Origin: Salinicola acroporae | Lineage (GTDB): Bacteria; Pseudomonadota; Gammaproteobacteria; Pseudomonadales; Halomonadaceae | Length of the DNA stretch: 64,000 nucleotides | Direction of reading: 5' to 3' | Assembly (NCBI RefSeq): GCF_003206615.1 | Contig: NZ_PZJW01000001.1 | Coordinates: forward strand, 124,001-188,000 | In this document: in pieces, positions 9,172 through 18,394 of the stretch | How the letters are laid out: each line of letters starts with the position of its first letter | Numbering within the stretch: the stretch's first letter is position 1 | The notes under the pieces: generated by a model | Told to the model about the DNA's origin: nothing | Seen by the model: the letters and a program-made list of their open reading frames with translations, nothing else | Database searches by the model: none | Translations under genes and position numbers: made by a program

Positions 9172-10362
9172 TCAGACCTCGATCGCCGCCCGGGCCATGA
9201 CCTGGGCGGCGGCGCCTCTGGCAGCCACGTAGGTGCTGTCGCCGATCACCTTGACGGGCACCGTCTGGGACTGCCGGAGCAGATCGTTCTGGTGAGTACC
9301 GAAGTAGGCCAGCGCCGGCCCGGTCAGGCTCTCGCCCAGTTTCATCAGCGACCCGCCCAGAATCAGCATCGACGGATTGAGCGTGTGATGCAGGTTGAGC
9401 ATCAGCAGGCCGAGCGCTTCGCCGGCTCGTTTCATCACGGCCTGGACCTCGCCATCCCCGGCCCGGGTCTGAACCGCGTTGCTGAGACTGGCGTCGATGT
9501 CGACGTGCAGCGCCTCGCGTAGCGCCCACCCACTGACCAGCGTCTCCGCACAACCGTGATTGCCGCAGTGGCAAAGCGCGCCTCCCGGCTGTATCACGGT
9601 ATGCCCGATCTCCCCGACCAGCCCCTGATGGCCCCGTGGCACCAGCGGAAAGTGCTCGCCGCTGACCACGCCACAGCCGATACCGCTACCGGCGCTGATA
9701 TAGGCGATCGACTCAGGGGGAACGCCCTCGAAGAAATAGAACTCGCCGAAGGCGGCGGCGTTGGCCTCGTTGTCCAGCAGCCATACCCCGTCCGGCAGAT
9801 CCGGCTGCTCGCGCAGCAGCGCCAGGAAGTCGATGTCCACCCAGCCCAGATTGGGCGCCAGACTGAGAATCGGCGCCTTGGGCGAGACGGGGCCCGGCAC
9901 CGCGACCCCTAACCCGAGGCAGCGACGTTCCACGATGTCGGGCGCCTGGCGCAGTTGCACCAGCAGCGCCGCCAGCCGCTTCGCGGTCGTGGCAGGATCG
10001 GTGGGCGGCTCCTCCTGATGAATGCTCGCCAGGACGACCCCAAGCAGATTGCATGCGACCAGCCGCAGCCCCTTGACCCCGACCTCGGCCCCCAGCATGT
10101 AGTGGCGCTCGCCATCCAGGTAGAGCGCCCGCCCCGGCCGCCCCCCACCACGCGAGTGGAGCTCCCCTTCGCGCAGCCACCCCCGCTCGGCCAGCGCCTG
10201 CACCACACTGCCCACCGTGGCCTTGGTGAGACCGGTTCGCAGCGCGATATCCGCCCGCGACAAGCCGGGGCTGCGGCGCACGGTACTCAGGATCGTGCTG
10301 CGGTTGAGGCTCTTGAGGTAGTTGAGATCGCCGGAGGTGTGCGGCGTGAACGCATTGTGCAT
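9172..10362 (-). CDS. xylR: ROK-family xylose repressor (XylR-type)
   Basis: Transcriptional repressor whose sugar-kinase-like domain binds an aldose. Of 396 residues, 1-75 form a winged HTH (LSRADIALRTGLTKATVG helices), followed by the ROK domain. A zinc-binding CHCGNHGCAE motif lies near residues 260-270, as in NagC/Mlc/XylR proteins. It is divergent from xylB with a 187-bp shared promoter region that contains a TTAGT...ACTAA palindrome, similar to operators of ROK XylR repressors. The xylose assignment rests on this operator and the neighbouring genes, not on the protein alone. Confidence 0.85.
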   Translation of the reverse strand: MHNAFTPHTSGDLNYLKSLNRSTILSTVRRSPGLSRADIALRTGLTKATVGSVVQALAERGWLREGELHSRGGGRPGRALYLDGERHYMLGAEVGVKGLRLVACNLLGVVLASIHQEEPPTDPATTAKRLAALLVQLRQAPDIVERRCLGLGVAVPGPVSPKAPILSLAPNLGWVDIDFLALLREQPDLPDGVWLLDNEANAAAFGEFYFFEGVPPESIAYISAGSGIGCGVVSGEHFPLVPRGHQGLVGEIGHTVIQPGGALCHCGNHGCAETLVSGWALREALHVDIDASLSNAVQTRAGDGEVQAVMKRAGEALGLLMLNLHHTLNPSMLILGGSLMKLGESLTGPALAYFGTHQNDLLRQSQTVPVKVIGDSTYVAARGAAAQVMARAAIEV

Positions 10363-10513
10363 TGGCTGATGGCAACGTCGGGTGGCGGTGGATGCCGCGA
10401 CTATACCAAAGCCGGTCGACTCCCACCGAAGGTGCCCCTCTCGTCACGACCTAAGTCTTAACACCAATGACCAATGGCAGCGGGTCCGCCGAGCGCGCAT
10501 GCTGCCGCAACAC

Positions 10514-10534
10514 TTAGTTAATAGTATTTACTAA
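10514..10534. promoter_or_regulatory. Putative ROK/XylR operator
   Basis: A 21-bp imperfect palindrome with arms TTAGTTAA and TTTACTAA (one mismatch). It ends 15 bp before the xylB start and sits in the xylR-xylB divergent promoter region. The outer TTAGT/ACTAA halves match the general form of XylR operators known from Firmicutes. It could block both the xylB promoter and xylR. Confidence 0.65.
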
Positions 10535-10549
10535 CCATCGAGAGACGTC

Positions 10550-11284
10550 ATGCAGTCAGCCATCTACCCCAGTCTCGCCAGCAAGCGCGTCGTCGTCACC
10601 GGCGGCGGTTCCGGCATCGGGGCGGGCCTCGTACGCGCCTTCGCCGCACAGCAAGCCCAGGTTCATTTCATCGATATCCTCGATGACGCCGAGGCGCTGG
10701 CGGAGGAGCTGGGCGAGCGGGTCCATTTTCATCGCTGCGACCTCACCGATGCCGAGGCGTTGATCGCGACGCTGGCCGGCATCGGCGAGGTCGATGTGCT
10801 GGTCAACAACGCCGCCAACGACGACCGCCACCGGCTCGAGGACGTCACGCCCGAGTACTGGAATGACCGCATGAACGTCAATCTGCGCCACCTGGCGCTG
10901 GCCGCCCGCGAGGTCGCTCCTGCCATGCGCCGCCGTGGGCAGGGCGTGATCGTCAATCTGGGCTCGATCAGTTGGCACCTGGGCCAGCCCGGCATGCTGC
11001 TCTACGAAACCGCCAAGGCCGGCATCGAGGGAATGACCCGGGCCCTGGCGAGCGAGCTGGGCAGCGACGGAATCCGCGTCAACTGCGTGATCCCCGGCAA
11101 CGTCAAGACACCGCGCCAGTCTCGCTGGTACACCCCCGAGGATGAAGCCCAGATCGTCGCCGAGCAGAAGCTCAAGGTGCGGATCCATCCCCATCACGTG
11201 GCCGCCATGGTGCTGTTCCTCTCCTCGGATGACGCAGCGGCCTGCACCGCGCACAACTACTGGGTCGACGCCGGCTGGCTCTGA
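10550..11284 (+). CDS. xylB: NAD-dependent D-xylose 1-dehydrogenase (SDR)
   Basis: Oxidises D-xylose to D-xylono-lactone, the first step of the Weimberg/Dahms oxidative pathways. The 244-residue SDR has TGGGSGIG at 17-24 and catalytic Tyr152/Lys156 in LYETAKAG. It resembles Caulobacter XylB along its whole length, from the N-terminal SAIYPSL to NNAANDDRH, NLGSISWHLG, GNVKTPRQ, WYTPE and the C-terminal YWVDAGWL. GAGAGA lies 5 nt before the ATG. It heads an apparent operon with two transporters and a beta-xylosidase, under the putative XylR operator. Confidence 0.9.
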   Translation: MQSAIYPSLASKRVVVTGGGSGIGAGLVRAFAAQQAQVHFIDILDDAEALAEELGERVHFHRCDLTDAEALIATLAGIGEVDVLVNNAANDDRHRLEDVTPEYWNDRMNVNLRHLALAAREVAPAMRRRGQGVIVNLGSISWHLGQPGMLLYETAKAGIEGMTRALASELGSDGIRVNCVIPGNVKTPRQSRWYTPEDEAQIVAEQKLKVRIHPHHVAAMVLFLSSDDAAACTAHNYWVDAGWL

Positions 11285-11331
11285 TCGCGAGCCTTCCAGC
11301 ACCGTCCTCGACACACCAACGGAGCTTCACA

Positions 11332-12738
11332 ATGCCAACTCAAGTTGCTTCACAACGCCCTGTCGTGGTTCTGCTCACCTGTTGCGTCGCCGCCATCGGC
11401 GGCTTTTTGTTCGGATTCGACAGCGGCGTCATCAACGGTACCGTCGATGGTCTCCAGCAAGCCTTCCAGTCGCAGAGCGTCGGCACCGGTTTCAATGTCG
11501 CCTCGATGCTGCTCGGCTGCGCCGTCGGCGCTTTCTTCGCCGGGCGCCTGGCGGACCGGTTCGGCCGCCGCACGCTGCTGCTGGTATCCGCCGTCTTCTT
11601 CATCATCAGCGCCTGGGGGTCCGGCATCGCCGGGGGATCGCTGGAGTTCGTGATCTATCGTGTCCTGGGCGGCCTGGCGGTGGGCGCGGCCAGCGTGATG
11701 TCGCCGGCCTACATCAGCGAGATCGCCCCGTCCCACCTGCGCGGTCGACTGGCGACCATCCAACAGGTGGCGATCATCGGCGGGCTGTTCTTCTCCTTTC
11801 TCAACAACTACATCCTGGCCAATGTCGCCGGCAGCTCCACCGCGCCGCTGTGGTTCGGCTTCGAGGCGTGGCGCTGCATGTTCTGGATGGAGCTGATCCC
11901 GGCGGGCATCTTCCTGATCGCACTGATGTTCATTCCGGAAAGCCCCCGATTTCTGGTCAGCGCCGGACGCCACGACAAGGCCGAGCGGGTCCTCCGCCTG
12001 GTCTACGACGAAGCGGGTACCCACAAGCGTCTGGCCGATATCCGCGCCTCGCTCTCCAGTCGTCACCAGCCACGGCTCTCCGATCTGATCAACCCGCAGA
12101 CCGGCAAGGTGCTGAAACTGGTCTGGATCGGCATCGGCCTGGCGGTGTTCCAGCAGCTGGTGGGGATCAACGTGGTGTTCTACTACGGCGCCGTGCTGTG
12201 GCAGGCGGTCGGTTTTTCCGAGAGCGATGCGCTGATGATCAACGTGATCAGTGGTGCCGTCAGCATCGCCGCCTGCCTGGTTACCATCGGCCTGATCGAC
12301 CGGATCGGGCGCAAGCCGCTGCTGTGGGGCGGCTCCGTGGGAATGACGGTCACCCTGGCGCTGCTGGTCTACGCCTTCTCCACCGCCGACATGGTCAATG
12401 GCAGCTTGGCGCTCTCCCCGGGCAACGGCGTTCTCGCGCTGATCGCTGCCAACGTCTACGTCTTCTTCTTCAACGTCTCCTGGGGCCCGGTGATGTGGGT
12501 CATGCTCGGCGAGATGTTCCCCAATCAGGTACGCGGCTCGGGCCTGGCCATCGCCGGTCTGTTCCAGTGGGTCGCCAACTTTGCCATCACCATGACCTTC
12601 CCGATCATGCTGGCGTCGATCGGCCTGACCGGTGCCTACGGCTTCTACGCCCTCTGCGCGTTGATCTCGGCCCTCTTCGTCGCCCGCTTCGTCCGCGAAA
12701 CCAACGGCAAGGAACTCGAGGAGATGGCCTACGAGTAA
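11332..12738 (+). CDS. Sugar-porter MFS transporter, likely D-xylose/H+ symporter
   Basis: Inner-membrane uptake of a monosaccharide with protons. The 468-residue, 12-TM protein has the sugar-porter signatures: GFDSGVINGT in TM1, GRLADRFGRR in loop 2-3, RVLGGLAVGAAS, PESPRFLV, QQLVGINVVFYYG and the C-terminal VPET-like RETNGKELEEM. The QQLxGIN block is the sugar-binding region of XylE/GLUT proteins. GGAG lies 9 nt before ATG 11332. Its position right after xylB supports xylose as substrate, but related pentoses or hexoses are possible. Confidence 0.85.
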   Translation: MPTQVASQRPVVVLLTCCVAAIGGFLFGFDSGVINGTVDGLQQAFQSQSVGTGFNVASMLLGCAVGAFFAGRLADRFGRRTLLLVSAVFFIISAWGSGIAGGSLEFVIYRVLGGLAVGAASVMSPAYISEIAPSHLRGRLATIQQVAIIGGLFFSFLNNYILANVAGSSTAPLWFGFEAWRCMFWMELIPAGIFLIALMFIPESPRFLVSAGRHDKAERVLRLVYDEAGTHKRLADIRASLSSRHQPRLSDLINPQTGKVLKLVWIGIGLAVFQQLVGINVVFYYGAVLWQAVGFSESDALMINVISGAVSIAACLVTIGLIDRIGRKPLLWGGSVGMTVTLALLVYAFSTADMVNGSLALSPGNGVLALIAANVYVFFFNVSWGPVMWVMLGEMFPNQVRGSGLAIAGLFQWVANFAITMTFPIMLASIGLTGAYGFYALCALISALFVARFVRETNGKELEEMAYE

Positions 12739-12817
12739 GGCGACAATTCACGCAAAGAGGAGGGTCGTCGCGGCCCGGTCGAGAGCCGCGACGACCATCG
12801 CAGGTAGCGAGGTGACA

Positions 12818-14236
12818 ATGACGAGCGAGACAAGCACGCTGGCGACAAGCGCCCCAGAGACAAGCAACACGGAGACAACCCCACGGTCAGCTCACGACCC
12901 TGCCGCCACCGTGCCGCTGATGGAGCGGATCGGCTACGGCTGCGGGGACTTGGCCAGCAATTTCATCTGGCAGGCGATGAGCATCTTCATCGTCTACTAC
13001 TACACCGACGTGATCGGCGTCGCCGCCGGTATCATCGGCTCGATCATGCTGTTTTCGCGGGTGTTCGACGGCGTCTCGGACATCGCCATGGGCTACGTGA
13101 TCGACAAGACCACCTCGCGACACGGCAAGGCCAGGCCCTGGCTGCTGTGGCTGGCGGTGCCGTTCGCGATCTCGGCGGTGCTGCTGTTCGCGGTGCCCGA
13201 TGTCTCGCCCTTCTGGCAGACGGTCTACATCGCGGTGACCTACAACCTGGTATGCCTGGTCTATACCGGTCTCAACGTACCCTACGGCACGCTCAACTCG
13301 CTGATCACCCAGGACCAGTATCAGCGCTCGCTGCTCAACGTCTTTCGCATGAGTCTGGCGCTGGTCGGCGTGCTCCTCGTCAGCAACCTGACGCTGCCGG
13401 TCGCCACGCTGTTCGGCGGCGGCCAGGCGGGATGGATCGTCACCTTCGCGATCTTCGGCGCCATCGGCACGGGGCTGTTCCTGTTCACCTTCAAGAGCAC
13501 CCGCGAGCGGGTCCAGCCTGCCGACGAGAAACGGCGCCAGGCGCCGGTCCCCCTGAAGCAGAGCCTGCTCACCCTCGGCAAGAATCGCTACTGGGCACTG
13601 GCCACGCTGTTCATCCTGATCACCTATATCTTCAACGCGCTCAATTCCGGGGCGGTCGTCTACTACGCCCAGTACCTGCTCAACGACACCTGGCTGGTGG
13701 GCGTCATCACTACCGCCTACATCGTCTTCATCCTGGCAGGCATGGCGTTCGTGGCGCCGATCACCAAGCGCTACGGCAAGCGCAACGCGATCATCGTCGG
13801 CGAGCTCATCACCCTGGTCGGCTACGGCGTCATGCTGATCGACCTCGGCAATGTCTACCTGATCGTCGCCGGCACCATCATCCGCGGGCTCGGCAAGGCA
13901 CCGATCAACGGCAGCATGTTCGCGCTGCTGGGCGACACCATCGAGTACGGGGAGTGGAAGACCGGGATCCGCAACGAGGGCATGGTCTACAGCGGTGGCA
14001 GCATGGGCATCAAGATCGGCAGCGGGCTGGGGACGGCACTGCTGGGATGGATACTGGCGTTCGGCGGCTATGTCGGCGGTGGCGGCGAACAGAGCGACGC
14101 CGCACTGTTCGCGATCCAGGCGCTGTTCGTCTATCTGCCGATGGGCCTTTGCGCGCTGATGATCGTGCTGATGCTGTTCTACGACCTCGACAAGCGCTAT
14201 CCGGCCATCGTCGCCGATCTCGCCGCCAAACGCTGA
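12818..14236 (+). CDS. GPH-family (glycoside-pentoside-hexuronide) cation symporter
   Basis: Melibiose-carrier-like transporter, about 472 residues, 12 TM segments after a Thr/Ser-rich 25-residue N-terminus. The family motif region GVIDKTTSRHGKARPWLLW (loop 2-3) and the late block GDTIEYGEWKTGIRNEG are diagnostic of XynT/YicJ/MelB proteins. Between the xylose porter and a GH43 beta-xylosidase it probably imports xylobiose or longer xylo-oligosaccharides. ATG 12818 was preferred because GAGG ends 5 nt upstream; GTG 12812 in the same frame is the alternative. Confidence 0.87.
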   Translation: MTSETSTLATSAPETSNTETTPRSAHDPAATVPLMERIGYGCGDLASNFIWQAMSIFIVYYYTDVIGVAAGIIGSIMLFSRVFDGVSDIAMGYVIDKTTSRHGKARPWLLWLAVPFAISAVLLFAVPDVSPFWQTVYIAVTYNLVCLVYTGLNVPYGTLNSLITQDQYQRSLLNVFRMSLALVGVLLVSNLTLPVATLFGGGQAGWIVTFAIFGAIGTGLFLFTFKSTRERVQPADEKRRQAPVPLKQSLLTLGKNRYWALATLFILITYIFNALNSGAVVYYAQYLLNDTWLVGVITTAYIVFILAGMAFVAPITKRYGKRNAIIVGELITLVGYGVMLIDLGNVYLIVAGTIIRGLGKAPINGSMFALLGDTIEYGEWKTGIRNEGMVYSGGSMGIKIGSGLGTALLGWILAFGGYVGGGGEQSDAALFAIQALFVYLPMGLCALMIVLMLFYDLDKRYPAIVADLAAKR

Positions 14237-14259
14237 AACCCGTCGCGACAGGAGATCGC

Positions 14260-15870
14260 ATGTCCCTCATCGCCAATCCCATCCTGCCCGGCTTTCATCC
14301 GGACCCGTCGATACTCCGGGTCGGCGACGACTACTACATCGCCACCTCGACCTTCGAATGGTTTCCCGGCGTCGCGCTCTATCACTCTCGGGATCTGACC
14401 CAGTGGCGCCAGTTGCCATCGCCCCTCGACCGGCGCTCGCAGTTGGACATGATCGGTGATATCGATTCCGGCGGCGTGTGGGCCCCTTGCCTGAGCTACG
14501 CGCATGGCCGCTTCCATCTGATCTACACCGACGTCAAGAGTCGCCGGGGCGCGTTCAAGGACACCCACAACTACCTGGTCAGCACCGAGCGAATCGAGGG
14601 GCCCTGGTCGGAACCGGTCTCCCTCAACAGTAGCGGCTTCGATCCCTCGCTGTTCCACGACGATGACGGCAGTAGCTGGTTGCTCAACATGATCTGGGAT
14701 TTCCGCAAGGGCCGGAACGCTTTCGCCGGTATCGCTCTGCAGCGCTACGACACCGAACGCCAGCGACTCACCGGCCCCGTGCACAATATCTTTCGGGGGA
14801 CGTCTTTGGGCGTCACCGAAGCCCCGCACCTCTATCGGCGAAACGGCTACTACTACCTGGTCACCGCCGAGGGCGGGACCGGTTACGGCCATGCCATGAC
14901 GGTGGCCCGCTCGCGTGAGTTAACCGGTCCCTACGAGGTCGACCCGACCAACCCGGTGCTCACCTCGAATCCGGAGGCGACCGATCAGCTCCAGAAGGCC
15001 GGCCATGGCAGTCTGGTGGAAACCGCCGAAGGCGAGTGGTACTGCGCCCACCTCTGCGCCCGTCCGGTCGTCGCCGGGCGCTGCATACTGGGGCGCGAAA
15101 CCGCCCTGCAGCGCTGCGTCTGGACGGAGGACGACTGGCTTCGCATCGATGGCGGCCCCTATCCCAGCCACCGGGTGGCCGGCCCGGACCTTCACTGGCA
15201 GGCTCCCCTCGCTGAGCCGGATCACGATACTTTCGAGGGCCCTGGCCTCCACCGCTACTGGCAGAGTCTGCGCAGGCCGTTCGACGACACCTGGCTGTCG
15301 CTGAGCGAGCGCCCGGGCTGTCTGCGACTCAAGGGCGGCGAGTCGATGCAGTCGACCCACCGGCAGAGCCTGCTGGCCAGGCGCCTGACCCATCTCGAGG
15401 TGGAAGTCGAGACACGCCTGTCCTTCCAGCCCGAGCATTTCCAGCAGATGGCGGGGCTGATCCTCTACTACGACACCCAGGATTACGTCTATCTGAGGGT
15501 GACCCGGGAGGAGACGCTGGGCCGTTGCCTCGGCATCGTCGTCTCGCGCCACGGCGTCTATGACGAACCGCTGACCGCCGATGTCCCTCTGATGGCGGGT
15601 GACGTACGCCTGATGGCGCGCCTGGAGCGTGAAAGTCTGCGTTTCTTTCATGCGCCGGGCGATGCGCAGGGCAATCCGGGTCGACACGCCGACGCCATCG
15701 ACTGGCAGCCGATCGGCGAACCACTCGACATCTCCCATCTCTGCGACGACGATCCGGACTACATCCGTTTCACCGGCACCTTCGTCGGCCTCTGCGCCCA
15801 GGATCTCTCCGGGGCCGGCCTCGCGGCGGACTTCCACGAGTTCGACTATCGCCCAGGAAAAAGCCGCTGA
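14260..15870 (+). CDS. xynB: GH43 beta-xylosidase
   Basis: Intracellular inverting beta-1,4-xylosidase releasing xylose from xylo-oligosaccharides. The 536 residues match the two-domain GH43 enzymes: a five-bladed propeller followed by a beta-sandwich from about residue 330. Catalytic residues are visible: Asp15 in GFHPDPSI, Asp128 in SSGFDPSLF and Glu187 in GVTEAPHLY. There is no signal peptide, fitting hydrolysis after import by the preceding GPH carrier. CAGGAGA lies 4 nt before ATG 14260. Some arabinofuranosidase activity is common in this family. Confidence 0.92.
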   Translation: MSLIANPILPGFHPDPSILRVGDDYYIATSTFEWFPGVALYHSRDLTQWRQLPSPLDRRSQLDMIGDIDSGGVWAPCLSYAHGRFHLIYTDVKSRRGAFKDTHNYLVSTERIEGPWSEPVSLNSSGFDPSLFHDDDGSSWLLNMIWDFRKGRNAFAGIALQRYDTERQRLTGPVHNIFRGTSLGVTEAPHLYRRNGYYYLVTAEGGTGYGHAMTVARSRELTGPYEVDPTNPVLTSNPEATDQLQKAGHGSLVETAEGEWYCAHLCARPVVAGRCILGRETALQRCVWTEDDWLRIDGGPYPSHRVAGPDLHWQAPLAEPDHDTFEGPGLHRYWQSLRRPFDDTWLSLSERPGCLRLKGGESMQSTHRQSLLARRLTHLEVEVETRLSFQPEHFQQMAGLILYYDTQDYVYLRVTREETLGRCLGIVVSRHGVYDEPLTADVPLMAGDVRLMARLERESLRFFHAPGDAQGNPGRHADAIDWQPIGEPLDISHLCDDDPDYIRFTGTFVGLCAQDLSGAGLAADFHEFDYRPGKSR

Positions 15871-15892
15871 CCTCGATGAGATCAGCGGCTTT
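15860..15892 (+). terminator. Terminator overlapping the xynB stop
   Basis: Perfect 11-bp stem (AAAGCCGCTGA / TCAGCGGCTTT) with an 11-nt loop; the left arm includes the stop codon. TTTCGTT follows, a modest T tract. It probably ends the xyl operon and, read from the other side, may also serve wrbA, which converges on it. Confidence 0.7.
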
Positions 15893-15930
15893 CGTTGGTC
15901 GGCCGGGGGCAAGGCCGTCGCCAACCGGCC

Positions 15931-16536
15931 TCAGCCGCCCAGCTTGGCCACCAGTTCGGCGACGTGCTTGCCCTGGAAGCGAGCGATCGCCAGCTCGTTC
16001 TCGCTGGGTGTGCGGCTGCCGTCGGGGTTGGCCAGCGTGGTCGCGCCATAGGGCGTGCCGCCGGTGATCTCGTCCATGTTGGAGAGCTCGGCGCAGCTGT
16101 AGGGCACGCCGGCGATCACCATGCCGTGATGCATCAGCGTGGTATGGATCGAGGTCAGCGTGGTCTCCTGGCCGCCGTGCTGGGTCGCGGTGGAGACGAA
16201 GGCGCTACCGATCTTGCCGATCAGCTTGCCCTGCGCCCAGAGCCCCCCGGTCATATCCCAGAAGTTGCGCATCTGTGAGGCCATGTTGCCGAACCGGGTC
16301 GGCGTGCCGACGATGATCGCGTCGTAGTCGGCCAGCGTGTCGGGGCTCTCGATCAGCGGGGCGTGCTGGTCGGTCTTGTAACCCGACTGCTCGGCTACTT
16401 CTTCGGGGACCAGCTCGGGCACCCGGCGTACGTCCACCTGGGTGCCACCGACGCTTTCGGCACCGTCCGCCACCGCCTTGGCCATGGTCTCGATATGGCC
16501 ATAGCTCGAGTAATACAACACCAGCACTTTGCTCAT
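15931..16536 (-). CDS. wrbA: NAD(P)H:quinone oxidoreductase WrbA
   Basis: FMN-dependent two-electron quinone reductase with a flavodoxin-like fold, soluble and tetrameric in known members. The 201 residues show the phosphate-binding loop YSSYGHIE near residues 9-16, the WrbA block [17 protein letters not shown], and [15 protein letters not shown], all standard for the family. AGGAGTG precedes ATG 16536. It stands alone, convergent with the xylosidase. Confidence 0.95.
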   Translation of the reverse strand: MSKVLVLYYSSYGHIETMAKAVADGAESVGGTQVDVRRVPELVPEEVAEQSGYKTDQHAPLIESPDTLADYDAIIVGTPTRFGNMASQMRNFWDMTGGLWAQGKLIGKIGSAFVSTATQHGGQETTLTSIHTTLMHHGMVIAGVPYSCAELSNMDEITGGTPYGATTLANPDGSRTPSENELAIARFQGKHVAELVAKLGG

Positions 16537-16650
16537 GAGAACACTCCTTGAGGAACAGGGGTTTCGCGACGAAACGCTATTCAGGCTAGCCCGCGCCGGT
16601 GCGCGATGCTACGGCCGGGACATTGCATTTTTTACGCCGCGAGCAGCGAA

Positions 16651-16662
16651 ACGTTCGAACGT
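16651..16662. promoter_or_regulatory. 12-bp palindrome ACGTTCGAACGT
   Basis: Perfect palindrome in the divergent wrbA-argE region (16537-16793), about 115 bp from the wrbA start and 130 bp from the argE start. Its position is right for an operator, but nothing identifies the binding protein. Confidence 0.25.
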
Positions 16663-16793
16663 ACGGCCCCCAGGTTGAGTGCCGCGGCAGCGGTCGCCCC
16701 ACGGCTTGGGGAGTTTGTTGCCGAGGAAGGATAGCCGCTATCCTGTGGACCCACCCACCGAACCGTGGCCCACACCGATGAACGGAGCATGCG

Positions 16794-17954
16794 ATGACGA
16801 CCTCCCGCGACCTGCTGGCCTCCCTGATCGGCTTCGACACCGTCTCCCGTCATTCGAATCTCGAGCTGATCGATTTCGTCGAGCGCTATCTCGCCGCTCA
16901 CCGCGTGCCGGCCCAGCGCATCACCAACGTCGATGGCAGCAAGTCCAACCTGCTGGCACGCATCGGTCCAGCGGTGGAAGGCGGGGTGGTGCTTTCCGGT
17001 CATACCGATGTGGTGCCGGTCGACGGTCAACCGTGGAACAGCGACCCGTTCATCCTGACGGAGAGGCAGGACGGCCGGCTCTATGGGCGCGGCAGCTGCG
17101 ACATGAAGGGATTTCTCGCCTGCGCCCTGGCGCAGGTGCCCGCCTGGCAGGCCCTCGATCTTGCGCGACCGATCTATCTGGCCTTCTCCTACGATGAGGA
17201 GATCGGCTGCCTCGGCGCACCGGCGATGATCGAACGGCTGATGGCAGATGAACCGTTGCCCGGCGCGGTGATCATCGGCGAGCCCACCTCGATGCAACCG
17301 ATCGTGGCGCAGAAGGGAATCACCACCCTGCGCACCACGGTGACCGGCAGGGAGTCGCACTCCAGCCAGATCAATCAAGGGATGTCGGCGATCCATGTGG
17401 CCGCCAGGCTGGTGACGAAGATCGAGGCGATCATGCAGGAGCTGGTCGACGAAGGGGCGCTGGAACACGTCTTCAACGTCCAGCACTCGAGCCTGCATGT
17501 CGGGCTGATCGAGGGCGGCACCGCGATCAACATCATGGCGCGGCACTGCCAGTTCGACTGGGAGATCCGCCACTTGCCCAGCGATGGCTTCGAGGCGCTC
17601 TTCGCCCGTTTCGAACGCTACGCCAAGGCGCTGGAAGCCGAGCTGCGAGAGCGCGCACCGGAGCTCAGCATCGTCACCGAGCAATTGGTCGATACCGTGC
17701 CGGCGCTCGCCGATCGCGACAACGCCCCTGCCCTCGCCCTCTGCCGCGAGTGTCTAGACGATCCGAGCGTCGACACCGGCGGCGTCGCCTACGCCACCGA
17801 GGGAGGGCAGTTCCAGCGCGTCGGCCTGCCGACCATCGTGTGCGGCCCGGGAAGCATCGAACAGGCTCACCAGCCCGACGAATATATCGAGATCGACCAG
17901 CTCGAGGCCGGCGATCGCTTCATGCAACGGCTGGGCGAGCGGATGGCACGCTGA
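16794..17954 (+). CDS. argE: Acetylornithine deacetylase
   Basis: Zn-dependent M20 hydrolase converting N-acetylornithine to ornithine in arginine synthesis. The 386 residues fit ArgE length and motifs: His70 and Asp72 in SGHTDVVPVDGQPW, Asp103 in GSCDMKG, the Glu135-Glu136 pair in FSYDEEIG, and GEPTSM. The dimerisation lid domain is present around 180-290. GGAG precedes ATG 16794. The next gene starts 43 bp downstream and could be co-transcribed. Other M20 deacylases are possible, but GTAINIMA and the SHSSQ block favour ArgE. Confidence 0.9.
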   Translation: MTTSRDLLASLIGFDTVSRHSNLELIDFVERYLAAHRVPAQRITNVDGSKSNLLARIGPAVEGGVVLSGHTDVVPVDGQPWNSDPFILTERQDGRLYGRGSCDMKGFLACALAQVPAWQALDLARPIYLAFSYDEEIGCLGAPAMIERLMADEPLPGAVIIGEPTSMQPIVAQKGITTLRTTVTGRESHSSQINQGMSAIHVAARLVTKIEAIMQELVDEGALEHVFNVQHSSLHVGLIEGGTAINIMARHCQFDWEIRHLPSDGFEALFARFERYAKALEAELRERAPELSIVTEQLVDTVPALADRDNAPALALCRECLDDPSVDTGGVAYATEGGQFQRVGLPTIVCGPGSIEQAHQPDEYIEIDQLEAGDRFMQRLGERMAR

Positions 17955-17997
17955 GCGCTGTCGTCACTCGCTCGTACCGGACCAGGAGACCGGATTC

Positions 17998-18390
17998 ATG
18001 CATACACCTGCCCTCGCCGTCCGCCGCACCGCGCTGGTGGCTGTCTACGGCACGTTGAAACGTGGGCTGCGCAACCATCACTGGCTCGACGGTGCCGAAT
18101 TCGTCGGCGAGGACGTCATCACCACGGCGACACTCTACGATATCGGCCCCTATCCGGGAGCCAAGGCCGAGCCTTCCCGAGGGGTGGAGATCGAAGTGTT
18201 TCGCGTTGACGCAGTCGGCCTGAAGCGCCTCGATCGCCTGGAGGACTACCGGGTAAGACGACCGCAATCCGGTGACTACGACCGCGCCGTCCATGCCACT
18301 GCATTCGGCCCGGCCTGGCTCTACCTCTACAATCGTGACGTGGCCGGCTGCCCGGTGATTCGCCAGGGCGGCTGGCCGGCACCGGCATGA
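17998..18390 (+). CDS. Gamma-glutamylcyclotransferase-like (AIG2/YtfP) protein
   Basis: Small beta-barrel protein of 130 residues. The family's substrate-loop motif VYGTLKRGLRNHHWL lies at about 16-30, and the acidic LDRLEDYR with the expected catalytic Glu lies near residue 81. AIG2/YtfP-like proteins cleave gamma-glutamyl amines or peptides to 5-oxoproline, but many members have no proven substrate. CAGGAGA lies 8 nt before ATG 17998. It probably shares a transcript with argE. Confidence 0.85.
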   Translation: MHTPALAVRRTALVAVYGTLKRGLRNHHWLDGAEFVGEDVITTATLYDIGPYPGAKAEPSRGVEIEVFRVDAVGLKRLDRLEDYRVRRPQSGDYDRAVHATAFGPAWLYLYNRDVAGCPVIRQGGWPAPA

Positions 18391-18394
18391 CGCC

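Noticed and set aside
12815-14260. Large plus-frame open region overlapping the GPH transporter and leading into the xylosidase
   Set aside because: The first part is Arg/His-rich shadow sequence; the xylosidase begins at ATG 14260 with its own SD.
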